Shown in pieces: positions 43,484 through 52,265 of a DNA stretch of 64,000 nt. Under the pieces are notes generated by a model. That model had not been told where the DNA came from. It searched no databases and saw only the letters and a list, made by a program, of their open reading frames with translations. This DNA is from G965204755 sp965243415 (lineage in GTDB: Bacteria; Acidobacteriota; Vicinamibacteria; Marinacidobacterales; Marinacidobacteraceae), in NCBI GenBank assembly GCA_965243415.1, contig OZ251549.1, positions 186,001-250,000 on the forward strand, given 5' to 3'. Position 1 is the first letter of the stretch. Each line of letters begins with the position of its first letter. The position numbers and the translations under genes are program-made.

Positions 43484-44055
43484 CCGGCCCGGCCCCGACC
43501 TCGGCCGGGACTGCCGGGGCCGGGGCAGCCCTCGCGACCGCCCCGGCCGGCCCCCGGCCCCCGTTCGACTGGACCGACTGGAAGCCGGTCGAGACCGCCA
43601 CGCTCCTGTTCGTCGTCCGGGAGGGCCGGGTGCTGCTCATCGAGAAGCACCGGGGTCTCGGCCGGGGCAAGGTCAACGGCCCCGGCGGCCGCCTGGAACC
43701 GGGCGAGACCCCGCGCCGGGCGGCGGTCCGCGAGGTCGAGGAGGAGATCCGCATCCACCCCCTCGGCGTCCGCCCCCTCGGCGAGTTGTGGTTCCAATTC
43801 ACGGACGGCCACTCGATCCGCGTCTTCGTCTTCCGCGCCGACGACTACCGCGGCGAACCGGGCCCGACGGAGGAAGCCACGCCCTTCTGGGCCGACCTCG
43901 AGGCGATCCCCTACGACCGCATGTGGGAGGACGACGCGGTCTGGCTGCCGCGGCTCCTGCGCGGCGAACCGTTCTTCGGCCGATTCCTCTTCGAAGACGA
44001 CCGCATGCTGGAACACCGTCTCGAGCCCCGAACCGCCCCGCCCGCCACCGACTGA
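43480..44055 (+). CDS. NUDIX hydrolase (MutT/MTH1-like), probable CTG start
   Basis: The NUDIX box is clear: 'GGRLEPGETPRRAAVREVEEE', with Arg in place of the usual last Gly. Flanking blocks 'ATLLFVVREGRVLLIEKHRGLGRGKVNGPGG', here in parts, and 'GELWFQFTDGHS' resemble MTH1-like 8-oxo-dGTP diphosphatases. No ATG, GTG or TTG occurs in frame between the upstream stop region and the middle of the first strand. A CTG at 43480 overlaps the previous stop as CTGA, the same geometry as the ATGA and GTGA overlaps seen elsewhere. I therefore propose the CTG start, giving 191 residues; a +1-shifted fusion is the alternative. Confidence 0.8.
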   Translation: MTGPAPTSAGTAGAGAALATAPAGPRPPFDWTDWKPVETATLLFVVREGRVLLIEKHRGLGRGKVNGPGGRLEPGETPRRAAVREVEEEIRIHPLGVRPLGELWFQFTDGHSIRVFVFRADDYRGEPGPTEEATPFWADLEAIPYDRMWEDDAVWLPRLLRGEPFFGRFLFEDDRMLEHRLEPRTAPPATD

Positions 44056-44159
44056 CCGCCCTCGCCGGGGGCGCACGGAAGGCGCTCGGCGCGCCGCGAA
44101 CGGAGCCCGGTTTCCCGGCGCCCTTGAAAAGCCCCGCGGAACACCCTAAACAAGGGCGT

Positions 44160-45092
44160 ATGCGGACTTGGATCTCGCGGGCGACCCTGGCGCTCGTCTT
44201 CCTCGGTTTCACCACGCTGCTCTTCGTGGCGGCCCGGAAGAACGGTTGGCTCGGGGGTTCGTCCCCGGAGCCCGCGCCGGAGCGGGTCATGGCCGCCGCC
44301 GAACCGACCCCGGCGGCCGCGCCCCCGGAAACGGAAGCCGCCGGCGCGGACCCCCGGGAGCGCCCCGAAACGAATCGGATCACCCCGCCGAAGCGGATCC
44401 CCGACGCGGCGGAACGGGCCCCGACGACCGCCGCTGAAGCGGAACCCGCCGACCGGAGCCCGGAGGGGCGCCTCGTCACCGCGGCCTTCCTCGGTGACGC
44501 CGACGCCGCCGCGGCGCTCCTCGGCGAAGGCGTCTCCCCGAACGCGCGAGACCGGACGGGCCGCGGCGCGCTCCACCGGGCGGCGGAGGCCGGCGCCCCG
44601 GAGACGCTGGAACTCCTCCTCGGCGCCGGCGCCGACCCGGACGCGCCGGACGGCAACGGAATGACCCCGCTCATGGCGGCGGCGTTCGGGGGGTCCTTCG
44701 CGGCGGGTTCGCGCCTGCTCGCCGCCGGCGCCGCCGTCAACGCCCAGCACGAGCCGCACCGGGTCACCGCCCTGGAGCAGGTGCTCGGCGGTTGGCACCA
44801 GGGCGGCGGCGGCTCCTCGCCGGACTCTCCTCTCGACGACGACCGCCGCCGTTTCGTCGAAGCCCTGTTCCGCGCCGGCGCCGACCCGAACCGGGGCGGA
44901 GTCTTCGGGCCGCCGATCCGATTCCTCCCGCACTTTCGAACCGACGAGGAACTCGTGGCCCTCTTCTTCGAGAACGGCGCCCGGCTCGACGACCTGCCGC
45001 AACTCTGGGTGCTCGAGCGACTTCCCGGGCGCGTCGGCGAGTACGTCCGCAACGCCGTTCACGCCGCCAGGGAGCGCGCCGCCAGTCCCTGA
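44160..45092 (+). CDS. Membrane-anchored ankyrin-repeat protein
   Basis: The ATG at 44160 gives 310 residues. A single N-terminal hydrophobic helix (ATLALVFLGFTTLLFVAA) anchors or exports the protein. About 70 low-complexity residues rich in Pro, Ala and Glu follow. From residue 105 come at least three ankyrin repeats ('LHRAAEAGAPETLELLLGAG', 'GMTPLMAAAFGGSFAAGSRL') and a degenerate fourth. Ankyrin repeats bind other proteins. No enzymatic part is seen. The upstream frame start is in the NUDIX gene and was rejected. Confidence 0.82.
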   Translation: MRTWISRATLALVFLGFTTLLFVAARKNGWLGGSSPEPAPERVMAAAEPTPAAAPPETEAAGADPRERPETNRITPPKRIPDAAERAPTTAAEAEPADRSPEGRLVTAAFLGDADAAAALLGEGVSPNARDRTGRGALHRAAEAGAPETLELLLGAGADPDAPDGNGMTPLMAAAFGGSFAAGSRLLAAGAAVNAQHEPHRVTALEQVLGGWHQGGGGSSPDSPLDDDRRRFVEALFRAGADPNRGGVFGPPIRFLPHFRTDEELVALFFENGARLDDLPQLWVLERLPGRVGEYVRNAVHAARERAASP

Positions 45093-45150
45093 TCCCCGGG
45101 TTCCCGATCCACCATTTCCTCATCGTCGAGTTTCCAGGAGAAGACCGCCC

Positions 45151-45330
45151 CTGGCGAACGACACGAACCTCCTCTTCGACCTCGGGGCGTCGCTGCTCCT
45201 CCCGGCCGGCACCCAGATCCGAACCACGCCCGAGCCCGCCTTCGCCGGCGAGATCCGCTGCTTCGAGACCTGCTGGACCAACTCGGACGGAAGATCCGGC
45301 TGCGGCGCGATCACCTGCATCTGCATCTGA
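45151..45330 (+). CDS. Cysteine-rich precursor-like small peptide (CTG start proposed)
   Basis: This is a 59-residue frame that ends in five Cys within the last 23 residues: Cys37, 41, 51, 56 and 58, in 'RCFETCWTNSDGRSGCGAI' followed by 'TCICI'. The first 36 residues look like a leader (NLLFDLGASLLLPAGTQ, then TTPEPAFAGE). That layout resembles ribosomally made, modified peptides, but no modification enzyme is adjacent, so a disulfide-rich secreted peptide is equally possible. There is no ATG, GTG or TTG in frame; the CTG at 45151 follows AGGAG by 10 nt. A diverged, frameshifted copy lies 200 nt downstream. I know no family. Confidence 0.5.
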   Translation: MANDTNLLFDLGASLLLPAGTQIRTTPEPAFAGEIRCFETCWTNSDGRSGCGAITCICI

Positions 45331-45439
45331 CCGCGGCGAACGGGCGGGCGCGGCGCGGCGAGCGCCGTTCGGCGAACCCGACCGAACGCCTCGCGCCGGT
45401 TCCGCGGTCGGTCCCGCGCCGGAACCCGAGGGGGTTCCG

Positions 45440-45616
45440 GAGTCGCGCCTCTTCCCGAACCTCACCCGCCGCGACGGTCCTCTTCGCGGCGGCGCCCGGT
45501 TCCGGCCACCCCCGAACGGATGGCGGCGGGCGACTCGGTCCGGTGCAAACTCCGTCTGCCGGGTCGACGCCGCGGGCCACATCGGGTGTTCGCCGATGAT
45601 CTGCGAGCGCCTCTGA
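45440..45616 (+). pseudogene. Frameshifted paralogue of the cysteine-rich peptide
   Basis: The block 'TPERMAAGDSVRC' (ending 45546) matches 'TPEPAFAGEIRC' of the peptide at 45151. One extra base then shifts the frame, and the C terminus continues as 'VCRVDAAGHIGCSPMICERL' to a stop at 45616. After correcting the one base, the Cys spacing (3, 9 and 4 residues between successive Cys) and the distance from the last shared Cys to the stop are identical to the first peptide. Gly at two positions is also shared. Upstream, the leader is too decayed to assign a start. Confidence 0.5.
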
Positions 45617-45683
45617 GGATCCGACCTCACCCGGGCCGGGCGGCGCCCCGGCGCGCCCCGCCTCCGAATCACACTCGAAGCCA

Positions 45684-48107
45684 ATGCCACCGCCCTTCGG
45701 CGCCGAGTCGCGCGCCGCACTGGCGGCCGCCGTTCGCAGACTCGCCCGGCCCCTGCGTCGGGCGACGGTTCCCGGCGCGGTCCTCGCCGGGGCGGTGGCC
45801 GCCGGCCAGACCGTCGTCGCCCTCCGCGAAGCGGTCCTCTCCCGCCCCCTCCCCTACCCGGATCCCGCCGCGGTCGTCCAACTCGAAGTCGAACGGGACC
45901 CGGAGGACCCGCGCGTCGCCGCCGGATTCGGCCACTTCGTCACGATCCACGAGGCGGCGCTCCTCCGGGAGCACGCCGCGCTGGTCGACGGCTTCGCTTC
46001 CTGGAGCGAGACCTGGGCCTCCGCAGGCAGCGAGTCCGGCCGGCCGGTCCGCGTCGTCCGCGCCCATCCCGGCCTCCTCGCCACCCTCGGCGTCCGCCCG
46101 ACCGTCGGCGCACCCTTCTTCCCCGAGCACTACGCCGCCGCCGTAGAGCGCCCCCCGGCGGTCCTCCTCGGCCACGGCCTGTGGCGCCGCCTCGGCGGCT
46201 CCCCGGAGACCCCGGTCCCCGAACTCACGCTGAACGCCGTCCCGACCCCGGTCGCCGGCGTGATGCCGGCGGATTTCTTCTTCCCGGACCCCGACGCCGC
46301 CGCCTGGATCCCGGCGCCGGACCGGGAACCCACCCCGAGGAACCGCGGCTCGGCCCAGCGCCTCCTCGGCCGGCTCGCTCCCGGCGCCACCCCGGCGGCC
46401 GCCGCCGCGGAACTCACCGCGATCCTCAGGAACGGCGGCGAACTCCGGGAGAACGAACGGATCCGCGTCACCCGGCTGGCGGAAGTGGTCACCGCCGGCA
46501 GCCGACCGGCGCTCGACCTCCTCCTGCTGGGCGCCCTGCTCCTGACGCTGACCGCCTCCGTCAGCGTGACCGCCCTCCGCCTGTCGGAGATGCTGGCGCA
46601 GCGGGTCGCCGCGGCCACCCGCCGGGCGCTCGGCGCCACCTGGAAGGACGAACTGCGCGCCGCCCTGGCCCGGGTCGCCCTCCGCGCGCTCCTCGTCGCC
46701 GCGGCGGCCGGCCTCCTTTCCTCCTGGCTGCTCCTCGTCTCCCGCCGGGTCGCCGGAGCGCTGCTCTTCCCCGAGTCCTGGCAACTCTCGCCGGCCTCCG
46801 TCGGCGCCGGCCTCGGACTCTCGGTCCTCGCAGTGGCCCTCGCCGAGGCGCCGGCGGTCCTGGGCGCCCTCCGCCATCCGGCGCGCCTGGTGGGGCAGGA
46901 CCCGCTCGCTCCCGGAACCCGGCTGCTCGCCCCCTCGTACCTGGCCTTCGGCGCCCTGGCTTCCACCGCGCTGCTCATCGTGGCCCTCTCCTTCAGTCTC
47001 CGGGCCTTCGACCTCCTGCGGGGACTCGGCAGTTTTCCCGCGGAGGGCCTGGCCCAACTCACCGTGGACTTCGCCGGCGACGAACGGTCTCCGCGACACG
47101 AAGAGCGGACGGCGGCGCTGGAACGGGCCGCCGCCCGGCTCGGGGCGATGCCCGAGGTCCTCGGGGTCTCCTACGCCGACGCCCTCCCCGACGCGATGGG
47201 GCGCGTCCGGTTCCAGTCGGGCGGCGGCTTCCGGCCGGGCGCTCCGGTCTTCTCGAAGATCCGGGTCGGCCCGGGACTGCTCGAAGTTCTCGGAGTGGAA
47301 GTGCTGGCCGGCCGCGGCCTTCTGCGGACCGACGCTCCGCCGGCGGAACCGGTGGCCGTCGTCTCCCGCGCCTTCTCCCGCCGGGAAGCCGGGGACTCGC
47401 CCGATCGGATGCTGGATCGGACGCTGGATCGGACGGCAGGCGACCGGGGCGCGGAGGCCCGGGTGGTCGGCGTCGCCGCCGAGGTGCTGCGGTTCCCGGC
47501 GCAGCCGGCCCCGCCCGCCGCCTATGTCCCCTTCGCCGCGCCGACGGACGACTCGTTCCCGATCCCGCGCGCCGAGATCGTGGCGCGGCTCGACCGCCGG
47601 GTGCGTCCGGAGGACACCGCCGCCTTCGCCCGGGAAGCCGCGCTCGCCTCACCCGCCCTCCGCGTCCTCCGCGCCGCGTCGGTACGGGATCGCCGCGCCC
47701 GTCTCCTGGGCGGCAACCTGCTCGCCGGCGCCCTGGTGGCGTTCTACGCGGCGGTGGCGGCGCTCCTGGCCGTCGTCTCCACGGTGGGACTGGTGCTGGA
47801 AACCGCGGCGCGGCGCGAACGCCAACTTGCGATCCACCACGCAGTCGGCGCGCCTCCGGACGCCATCGTCCTGGAGACCGCCCGACGCAGCGGCCTGGCG
47901 GCGGGCCTGGGCGTCGCCCTCGGCGTCCTCGGCGGCTGGCTGCTGCTCCGCGTGGTGGCCGGCCGCCTCGCCTGGGTCGAGACCGGGGAATGGACCCTCT
48001 ACGCCGCCCCGGCCGCCCTCCTCGGCATCAGCATCCTCCTCGCCGGCGCGGCGACCGGCCTGAGAGCGCTCCGCCAGAACCACTGGGCGGCGCTCCGCTC
48101 GCTGTAG
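45684..48107 (+). CDS. ADOP-family ABC transporter permease
   Basis: This 807-residue permease is of the Acidobacterial duplicated orphan type: two FtsX-like halves, each with a periplasmic MacB_PCD-like domain. The first half contains 'LREAVLSRPLPYPDPAAVVQL' and 'ELTLNAVPTPVAGVMPADFF'. The second contains 'ISKIRVGPGLLEVLGVEVL'-like sequence ('FSKIRVGPGLLEVLGVEVLAG'), and the C-terminal helices end in 'ALRSL'. Such permeases have no adjacent ATPase. Family members may export peptides or drugs. It is the nearest membrane exporter to the cysteine-rich peptide pair, which is suggestive only. Confidence 0.9.
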   Translation: MPPPFGAESRAALAAAVRRLARPLRRATVPGAVLAGAVAAGQTVVALREAVLSRPLPYPDPAAVVQLEVERDPEDPRVAAGFGHFVTIHEAALLREHAALVDGFASWSETWASAGSESGRPVRVVRAHPGLLATLGVRPTVGAPFFPEHYAAAVERPPAVLLGHGLWRRLGGSPETPVPELTLNAVPTPVAGVMPADFFFPDPDAAAWIPAPDREPTPRNRGSAQRLLGRLAPGATPAAAAAELTAILRNGGELRENERIRVTRLAEVVTAGSRPALDLLLLGALLLTLTASVSVTALRLSEMLAQRVAAATRRALGATWKDELRAALARVALRALLVAAAAGLLSSWLLLVSRRVAGALLFPESWQLSPASVGAGLGLSVLAVALAEAPAVLGALRHPARLVGQDPLAPGTRLLAPSYLAFGALASTALLIVALSFSLRAFDLLRGLGSFPAEGLAQLTVDFAGDERSPRHEERTAALERAAARLGAMPEVLGVSYADALPDAMGRVRFQSGGGFRPGAPVFSKIRVGPGLLEVLGVEVLAGRGLLRTDAPPAEPVAVVSRAFSRREAGDSPDRMLDRTLDRTAGDRGAEARVVGVAAEVLRFPAQPAPPAAYVPFAAPTDDSFPIPRAEIVARLDRRVRPEDTAAFAREAALASPALRVLRAASVRDRRARLLGGNLLAGALVAFYAAVAALLAVVSTVGLVLETAARRERQLAIHHAVGAPPDAIVLETARRSGLAAGLGVALGVLGGWLLLRVVAGRLAWVETGEWTLYAAPAALLGISILLAGAATGLRALRQNHWAALRSL

Positions 48108-48129
48108 CGGGGCGCCGCCCGAGGCCGAC

Positions 48130-51100
48130 TTACTCGGATACCGGCCCGGGGCCCGGGGCGACCGGTTCGGCGCCGGCTTCGGTGAGGCGGCGGTTCAGGT
48201 CGTCGAGGCGGGCGCCGAGGGCGGCGTCCAACTGTTCGAGGTGGGCGTCGAGTTCGCCGGAGAGTTCCTCGAACACCGCGTAGGCGCCGTCGGTGGGTTT
48301 GGCGTCGCCGGTCTCCACGCTGCGGCGCAGCGAGGCGAGGCGGTTGTTCAGCCGGATGGGGAAGTTCAGCGGATCCTGGTTGCTGCGGTTCTTGGTCTGG
48401 TAGAGCGCTTCCTCGATCCCGGTGAGGTCGGAGACCAGTTCCCCGCCGTCCGCGATCAGGCCGCGGTCGTTCGAGCCTTCGAGCCGCTCCTCCAACTGCC
48501 CGCGCACTTCGCGGATGCGGACGACCGCCTCGTTCGCCGCCGAGGTGCGGTCCCGGATGCGCCGGGCCAGTTCGAACTGCTCGACCAGGTCGGCGGTGGT
48601 GACGCCTTCGAGGCGGGGGTCGGCGACCAGGGTGAGCGTCGTGGTTTCACTCACCCCCGCGGCTTCCACGCGCACCGTGTATTCCCCCGGAGGGGCCTTG
48701 GGGCCGCTCGTCGCCCGGGCGCTCCAGAGGATCATTCCTTCGAACTCGGCGGCGCCCCGGTAACGGCCGTTCCAGACGAAACGGTTCAGTCCGGCGGCGG
48801 TCGTCGGCGTGGAAGAACGCCGCGAGCGGAACCAGGAGAAGTCCGGCTCCGCTTCCCATTCCGTTTCGGTCCCCTCGAAACGATCCACCAGCGCGCCGGC
48901 GGCGTCGTGGATCTCGACCACCACCTGCTCCGCTTCGGCGGCGAGGTGGTACTGGATCACCGCGTCCTGCACCCCGCGCACCGCCCGGCGCGGTTCGAAG
49001 ACGGTCAGGGTCGCGTTCGCGGTATCCGCGTCCACCTGCCGCAGCGGTTCGATGTCGTCGAGGATCCAGAAGCCGCGGCCGTGCGTCCCCAGCACCACAT
49101 CGCTCTCCTTCACCACCAGGTCGCGGATGGGGGTATCGGGCAGGTTCTGCTGCAGCGCGGTCCAGTCGTCGCCGTCGTTCAACGACATATAGACGCCGTG
49201 TTCGGTGCCGAGGAACAACAGGCCCTGCCGCACCGGGTCTTCGCGGACGGCGCGGGCGAAGTGCCCGGGAGCGATCCCCGCGACGATCTTCGTCCAGGTG
49301 GCGCCGTAGTCCGTCGTCCGGAACACATAGGGCGCCCGGTCGTCCACCTGGTACCGGTTCGCGGCGAGGAAGGCGGTCCCCGGCCGGTGGGACGACTCCT
49401 CGAGGATGCTCACCCGGCTGAACTTCGGCAGGTCCGGCGGCGTGATCTCGGTCCAGGCGGCGCCGTGGTCCCGGGTGAGATGCACCCGGCCGTCGTCGGA
49501 GGCGACCCAGATGGTGTCCGGATCGTGCTGCGAGGGGGCCACCGCGAAGATGGTGGCGTAGATCTCCGGCCCGTTCATGTCCATGGTGATGAGCCCGCCG
49601 GTCTCCCCGAGGGTATCGGGGTCGGCGTAGGTGAGATCGGGGCTGATCTTCGTCCAGGACTGGCCGTCGTCGGTGGTGTAGTAGAGGAACTGCGAACTGG
49701 TGTAGAGCCGGTTCTCGTCGAGCGGCGAGAAGACGATGGGGAAAGTCCACTGCCAGCGGTCGGGCAGCGCGCTCGCCGGCTCCCCGGAGAAGAACCGGGG
49801 ATAGACCTGGATGTCGCGGATCTGGCCGGTCGCCCGGTTGTACCGGGTCAGCAGCGCTCCCTGGCTGCCGGCGTAGAACACGTCCAGGTTCGACGGGTGC
49901 TGGGTGATGTATCCGCTCTCGCCGCCGCCGGCCGCGTAGTACCAGCGGCTCCCCGGCCCCCGCGCCTGCATGTGGTCCCAGCCCTCGCTGGCGACGCAGA
50001 CCGTCGAGTTGTCCTGCTGCGCCCCGCAGACATGGTAGGGGAAGTCGTTCGTGACATTCACATGGTACAACTGGGTCGTCGAATAGGCTTGGCCGGTCCA
50101 GGTTTCGCCGCCGTTCACCGAGACATTGCCGCCGCCGTCGTTGGCGTTGCACATGCGCTGCGGATCGTTGGGGTCGATCCAGAGGTCGTGCTGGTCGCCG
50201 TGCGGCGGGCGGATCACATGGTCGAAGGTCTCGCCGCCGTCGTCGGAACGGTAGAAGCCGGTATTCAGCGCATACACCCGGTCCGGATCCACCGGATCGG
50301 CATACACCCTCGAGTAGTAGAAGGCGCGCTGGCGCAGTTTCCGTTCGTCGTTCGTGAGCCGCCAGGTGGCGCCCCGGTCGTCGGAGCGGAACACCCCGCC
50401 CTCCGGCGCCTCCACGATGGCCCAGACCCGATCCGGATCCGCCGGGGAAACGGTGACCCCGATCTTGCCGATGGGCCCGGCGGGCATTCCCGGGTTCTCC
50501 GTCAACTCGGTCCAGGTGTCGCCGCCGTCGTCGGAACGGTAGAGCCCCGAATCCGGCCCCCCGCCCCACATCTTCCAGGCCTTGCGGTACACCTGCCAGA
50601 TGGTGGCGTAGAGCACTTCCGGATTCCGCCGGTCGATGATCAGGTCGGCGGCGCCGGCGCCCGGGCTCACGAACAGGATCCGCTCCCAGGTGTTCCCGCC
50701 GTCGGTGGAACGGAACACGCCGCGCTCTTCGTTGTCGCCGTAGGGGTGGCCGAGCGCGGCGACATACACCCGGTCCGGGTCCACCGGGTGGATGCGGATG
50801 CGGGCGACGGCCTGGGTGTCGGCGAGGCCCACATGCCGCCAGGTCGCGCCGCCGTCGCCGCTCCGATAGACGCCGTCACCCTGGGTGATGCTGCCCCGCA
50901 ACTGGGTCTCGCCGCCGCCGATGAAGACGATGTCCGGGTTCGTCTCGGCCACCGCCACCGCGCCGATGGAGGAACTGGTGATCTGCCCGTCGGTCACCGG
51001 GAACCAGGTGGTGCCGGAGTCCACCGTCTTCCAGAGCCCGCCGCCGGTGGCGCCGAAGTAGTACTCGTGGCGGCGGCCGGGACTGCCGGCGCAGCCGAGC

Positions 51101-51279
51101 GAGCGCCCCCCGCGCAGCGGGCCGATGTTGCGCCACTGCAGCGGCCGCAGGAACGACTCGTCGAGGTCCGGCGCCTGGGCGGCGGCCGGGCCGGGCAGCG
51201 CGAACAGGGCGAGTACGAACGGGGCGAGGGCGAACGGGGCCGGAAGGAGGCGGCGGAGCGGCGAACGCGAACGGAACAT
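48130..51279 (-). CDS. Secreted VPS10/sortilin-like BNR-repeat protein
   Basis: The ATG at 51279 has AAGGAG 8 nt upstream and gives 1049 residues, with a Sec signal (LLPAPFALAPFVLALFALPGPAAAQA). The body is a beta-propeller of BNR/Asp-box repeats: 'SGDGGATWRHVG', 'STDGGNTWERIL', 'SDDGGDTWTEL', 'SDDRGATWRLT', 'TTDDGQSWTKI', 'TTDYGATWTKI'. The C-terminal 250 residues form a beta-sandwich followed by a helical tail. This is the VPS10-domain glycosyl-hydrolase-like family common in Acidobacteriota and Gemmatimonadota. It has not been shown to be an enzyme. The large antisense frames are shadows. Confidence 0.92.
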   Translation of the reverse strand: MFRSRSPLRRLLPAPFALAPFVLALFALPGPAAAQAPDLDESFLRPLQWRNIGPLRGGRSLGCAGSPGRRHEYYFGATGGGLWKTVDSGTTWFPVTDGQITSSSIGAVAVAETNPDIVFIGGGETQLRGSITQGDGVYRSGDGGATWRHVGLADTQAVARIRIHPVDPDRVYVAALGHPYGDNEERGVFRSTDGGNTWERILFVSPGAGAADLIIDRRNPEVLYATIWQVYRKAWKMWGGGPDSGLYRSDDGGDTWTELTENPGMPAGPIGKIGVTVSPADPDRVWAIVEAPEGGVFRSDDRGATWRLTNDERKLRQRAFYYSRVYADPVDPDRVYALNTGFYRSDDGGETFDHVIRPPHGDQHDLWIDPNDPQRMCNANDGGGNVSVNGGETWTGQAYSTTQLYHVNVTNDFPYHVCGAQQDNSTVCVASEGWDHMQARGPGSRWYYAAGGGESGYITQHPSNLDVFYAGSQGALLTRYNRATGQIRDIQVYPRFFSGEPASALPDRWQWTFPIVFSPLDENRLYTSSQFLYYTTDDGQSWTKISPDLTYADPDTLGETGGLITMDMNGPEIYATIFAVAPSQHDPDTIWVASDDGRVHLTRDHGAAWTEITPPDLPKFSRVSILEESSHRPGTAFLAANRYQVDDRAPYVFRTTDYGATWTKIVAGIAPGHFARAVREDPVRQGLLFLGTEHGVYMSLNDGDDWTALQQNLPDTPIRDLVVKESDVVLGTHGRGFWILDDIEPLRQVDADTANATLTVFEPRRAVRGVQDAVIQYHLAAEAEQVVVEIHDAAGALVDRFEGTETEWEAEPDFSWFRSRRSSTPTTAAGLNRFVWNGRYRGAAEFEGMILWSARATSGPKAPPGEYTVRVEAAGVSETTTLTLVADPRLEGVTTADLVEQFELARRIRDRTSAANEAVVRIREVRGQLEERLEGSNDRGLIADGGELVSDLTGIEEALYQTKNRSNQDPLNFPIRLNNRLASLRRSVETGDAKPTDGAYAVFEELSGELDAHLEQLDAALGARLDDLNRRLTEAGAEPVAPGPGPVSE

Positions 51280-51762
51280 GGGAATCTCTCCTTGCCGGGG
51301 AACCCGGGGCGAACGGGCAGCGGAACGGCGCCGCGCCCCGAGCCGGGAAGGCGGTCCGGGCGGGGGCGAGGCGGGCGGGGAGCATACGAAAACCGTTCCC
51401 CGGCCCCTTTCCCCGGTCCCTTCCCCCGGCTTCGGCCGGCGGCCCCGCTGCGGGCCGGACCGGCCGGCCGGCGCCGCCGGGACGATCCGGACCGCGCCGG
51501 ACGACGGGGCGGAACCGGGCGCGGCCCGCCCGGAGCGGACTCTCCGGTCGGGGTGCGGGTTTCCGGGTTCGGGCGGGGCCGGGCGACCGAACGACGCCGG
51601 GCGCGGGCGAGGGGGAGCCGGGAACCCCCGTATCCGCCGGCAGCGGTGCGATTCGGCGGGCGGCGCCGGGCGCGCGGGAGGCGGCGCCGGCGGCTGCGAG
51701 GCGTCGCGTTCTCCCGCGTCGGGGCACCGCCCCCGCGGCGACTTGTTAGCATTTTCGGCGCG
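51280..51762. other. Divergent intergenic region
   Basis: About 480 bases separate two divergent genes. An AAGGAG site for the BNR gene is at the left edge and a -10-like TAGCAT for the small basic protein gene at the right edge. The middle is extremely GC-rich with no recognised feature. Confidence 0.45.
51747..51752 (+). promoter_or_regulatory. -10-like TAGCAT, 10 nt before the start
   Basis: TAGCAT within an ACTTGTTAGCATTTT patch is the only A/T-rich site in the region. It would give a near-leaderless transcript for the 90-residue gene. Confidence 0.4.
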
Positions 51763-52035
51763 ATGGCGAACCGCTCCCGGCAGACCTTCCTCAAGCGGCG
51801 CAAGGAGAAGGAACGCGTCGCGAAGCAGAAGGCCAAGGAACTGCGCCGCCGGGAGCGGGCGATCGAGAGGGCCGCCGAAGGCCCGCGCCCGACGAACACC
51901 GACCGGGACATCGAGGGCATCGTCCCGGGCCCGCAGGAGCCGGTGTGGAAGATGGCCGATGTCCTGACCGAGGACGAGGTCGAGGAAGTCGAAGCCGCCG
52001 AGGAAGAGGCCCGCAAGGCCGAAGCCGGCGCCTGA
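51763..52035 (+). CDS. Small highly charged conserved-type protein
   Basis: This 90-residue protein opens with a strongly basic helix (ANRSRQTFLKRRKEKERVAK, continuing 'QKAKELRRRERAIERA'), a middle 'RDIEGIVPGPQEP' and an acidic helix at the end (EDEVEEVEAAEEEARKAEA). Small proteins with this basic-helix opening are widespread in delta-proteobacterial and acidobacterial genomes, with unknown function; nucleic-acid binding is a guess. The stop codon falls in the first unit of a 15-bp tandem repeat. Confidence 0.8.
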   Translation: MANRSRQTFLKRRKEKERVAKQKAKELRRRERAIERAAEGPRPTNTDRDIEGIVPGPQEPVWKMADVLTEDEVEEVEAAEEEARKAEAGA

Positions 52036-52265
52036 CGAACCCCGGGGCTGACGACCCGGGGCTGACGAACCCGGGCCTGACGAACCCGGGCCTGACGAAC
52101 CCGGGCCTGACGAACCCGGGCCCCACCGAAGCCGGGGCCGACGAGTCCGGCTCCGCCGAACGCGCGCCCGACGAGTCCGGACTCCACGGGAACCGGACCC
52201 GCACCGACCCGGGCCCTGACGAAGCCGGGCCTGACGAAGCCGGGCCTGACGAAGCCGGAGCCACC
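52030..52265. repeat. Two blocks of a 15-bp tandem repeat starting at a stop codon
   Basis: The unit CTGACGAACCCGGGC occurs perfectly about four times, with two longer or shorter variants before it. The first contains the TGA of the upstream gene. After a degenerate middle, CTGACGAAGCCGGGC recurs about three times. The array looks as if it arose from the gene's last bases. Confidence 0.9.

Noticed and set aside
48241..52035. A 1264-residue plus-strand frame opposite the BNR protein
   Set aside because: It is the antisense shadow of a gene with six clear Asp-box repeats. Only its last 90 codons, starting at the ATG at 51763, form a separate credible gene.
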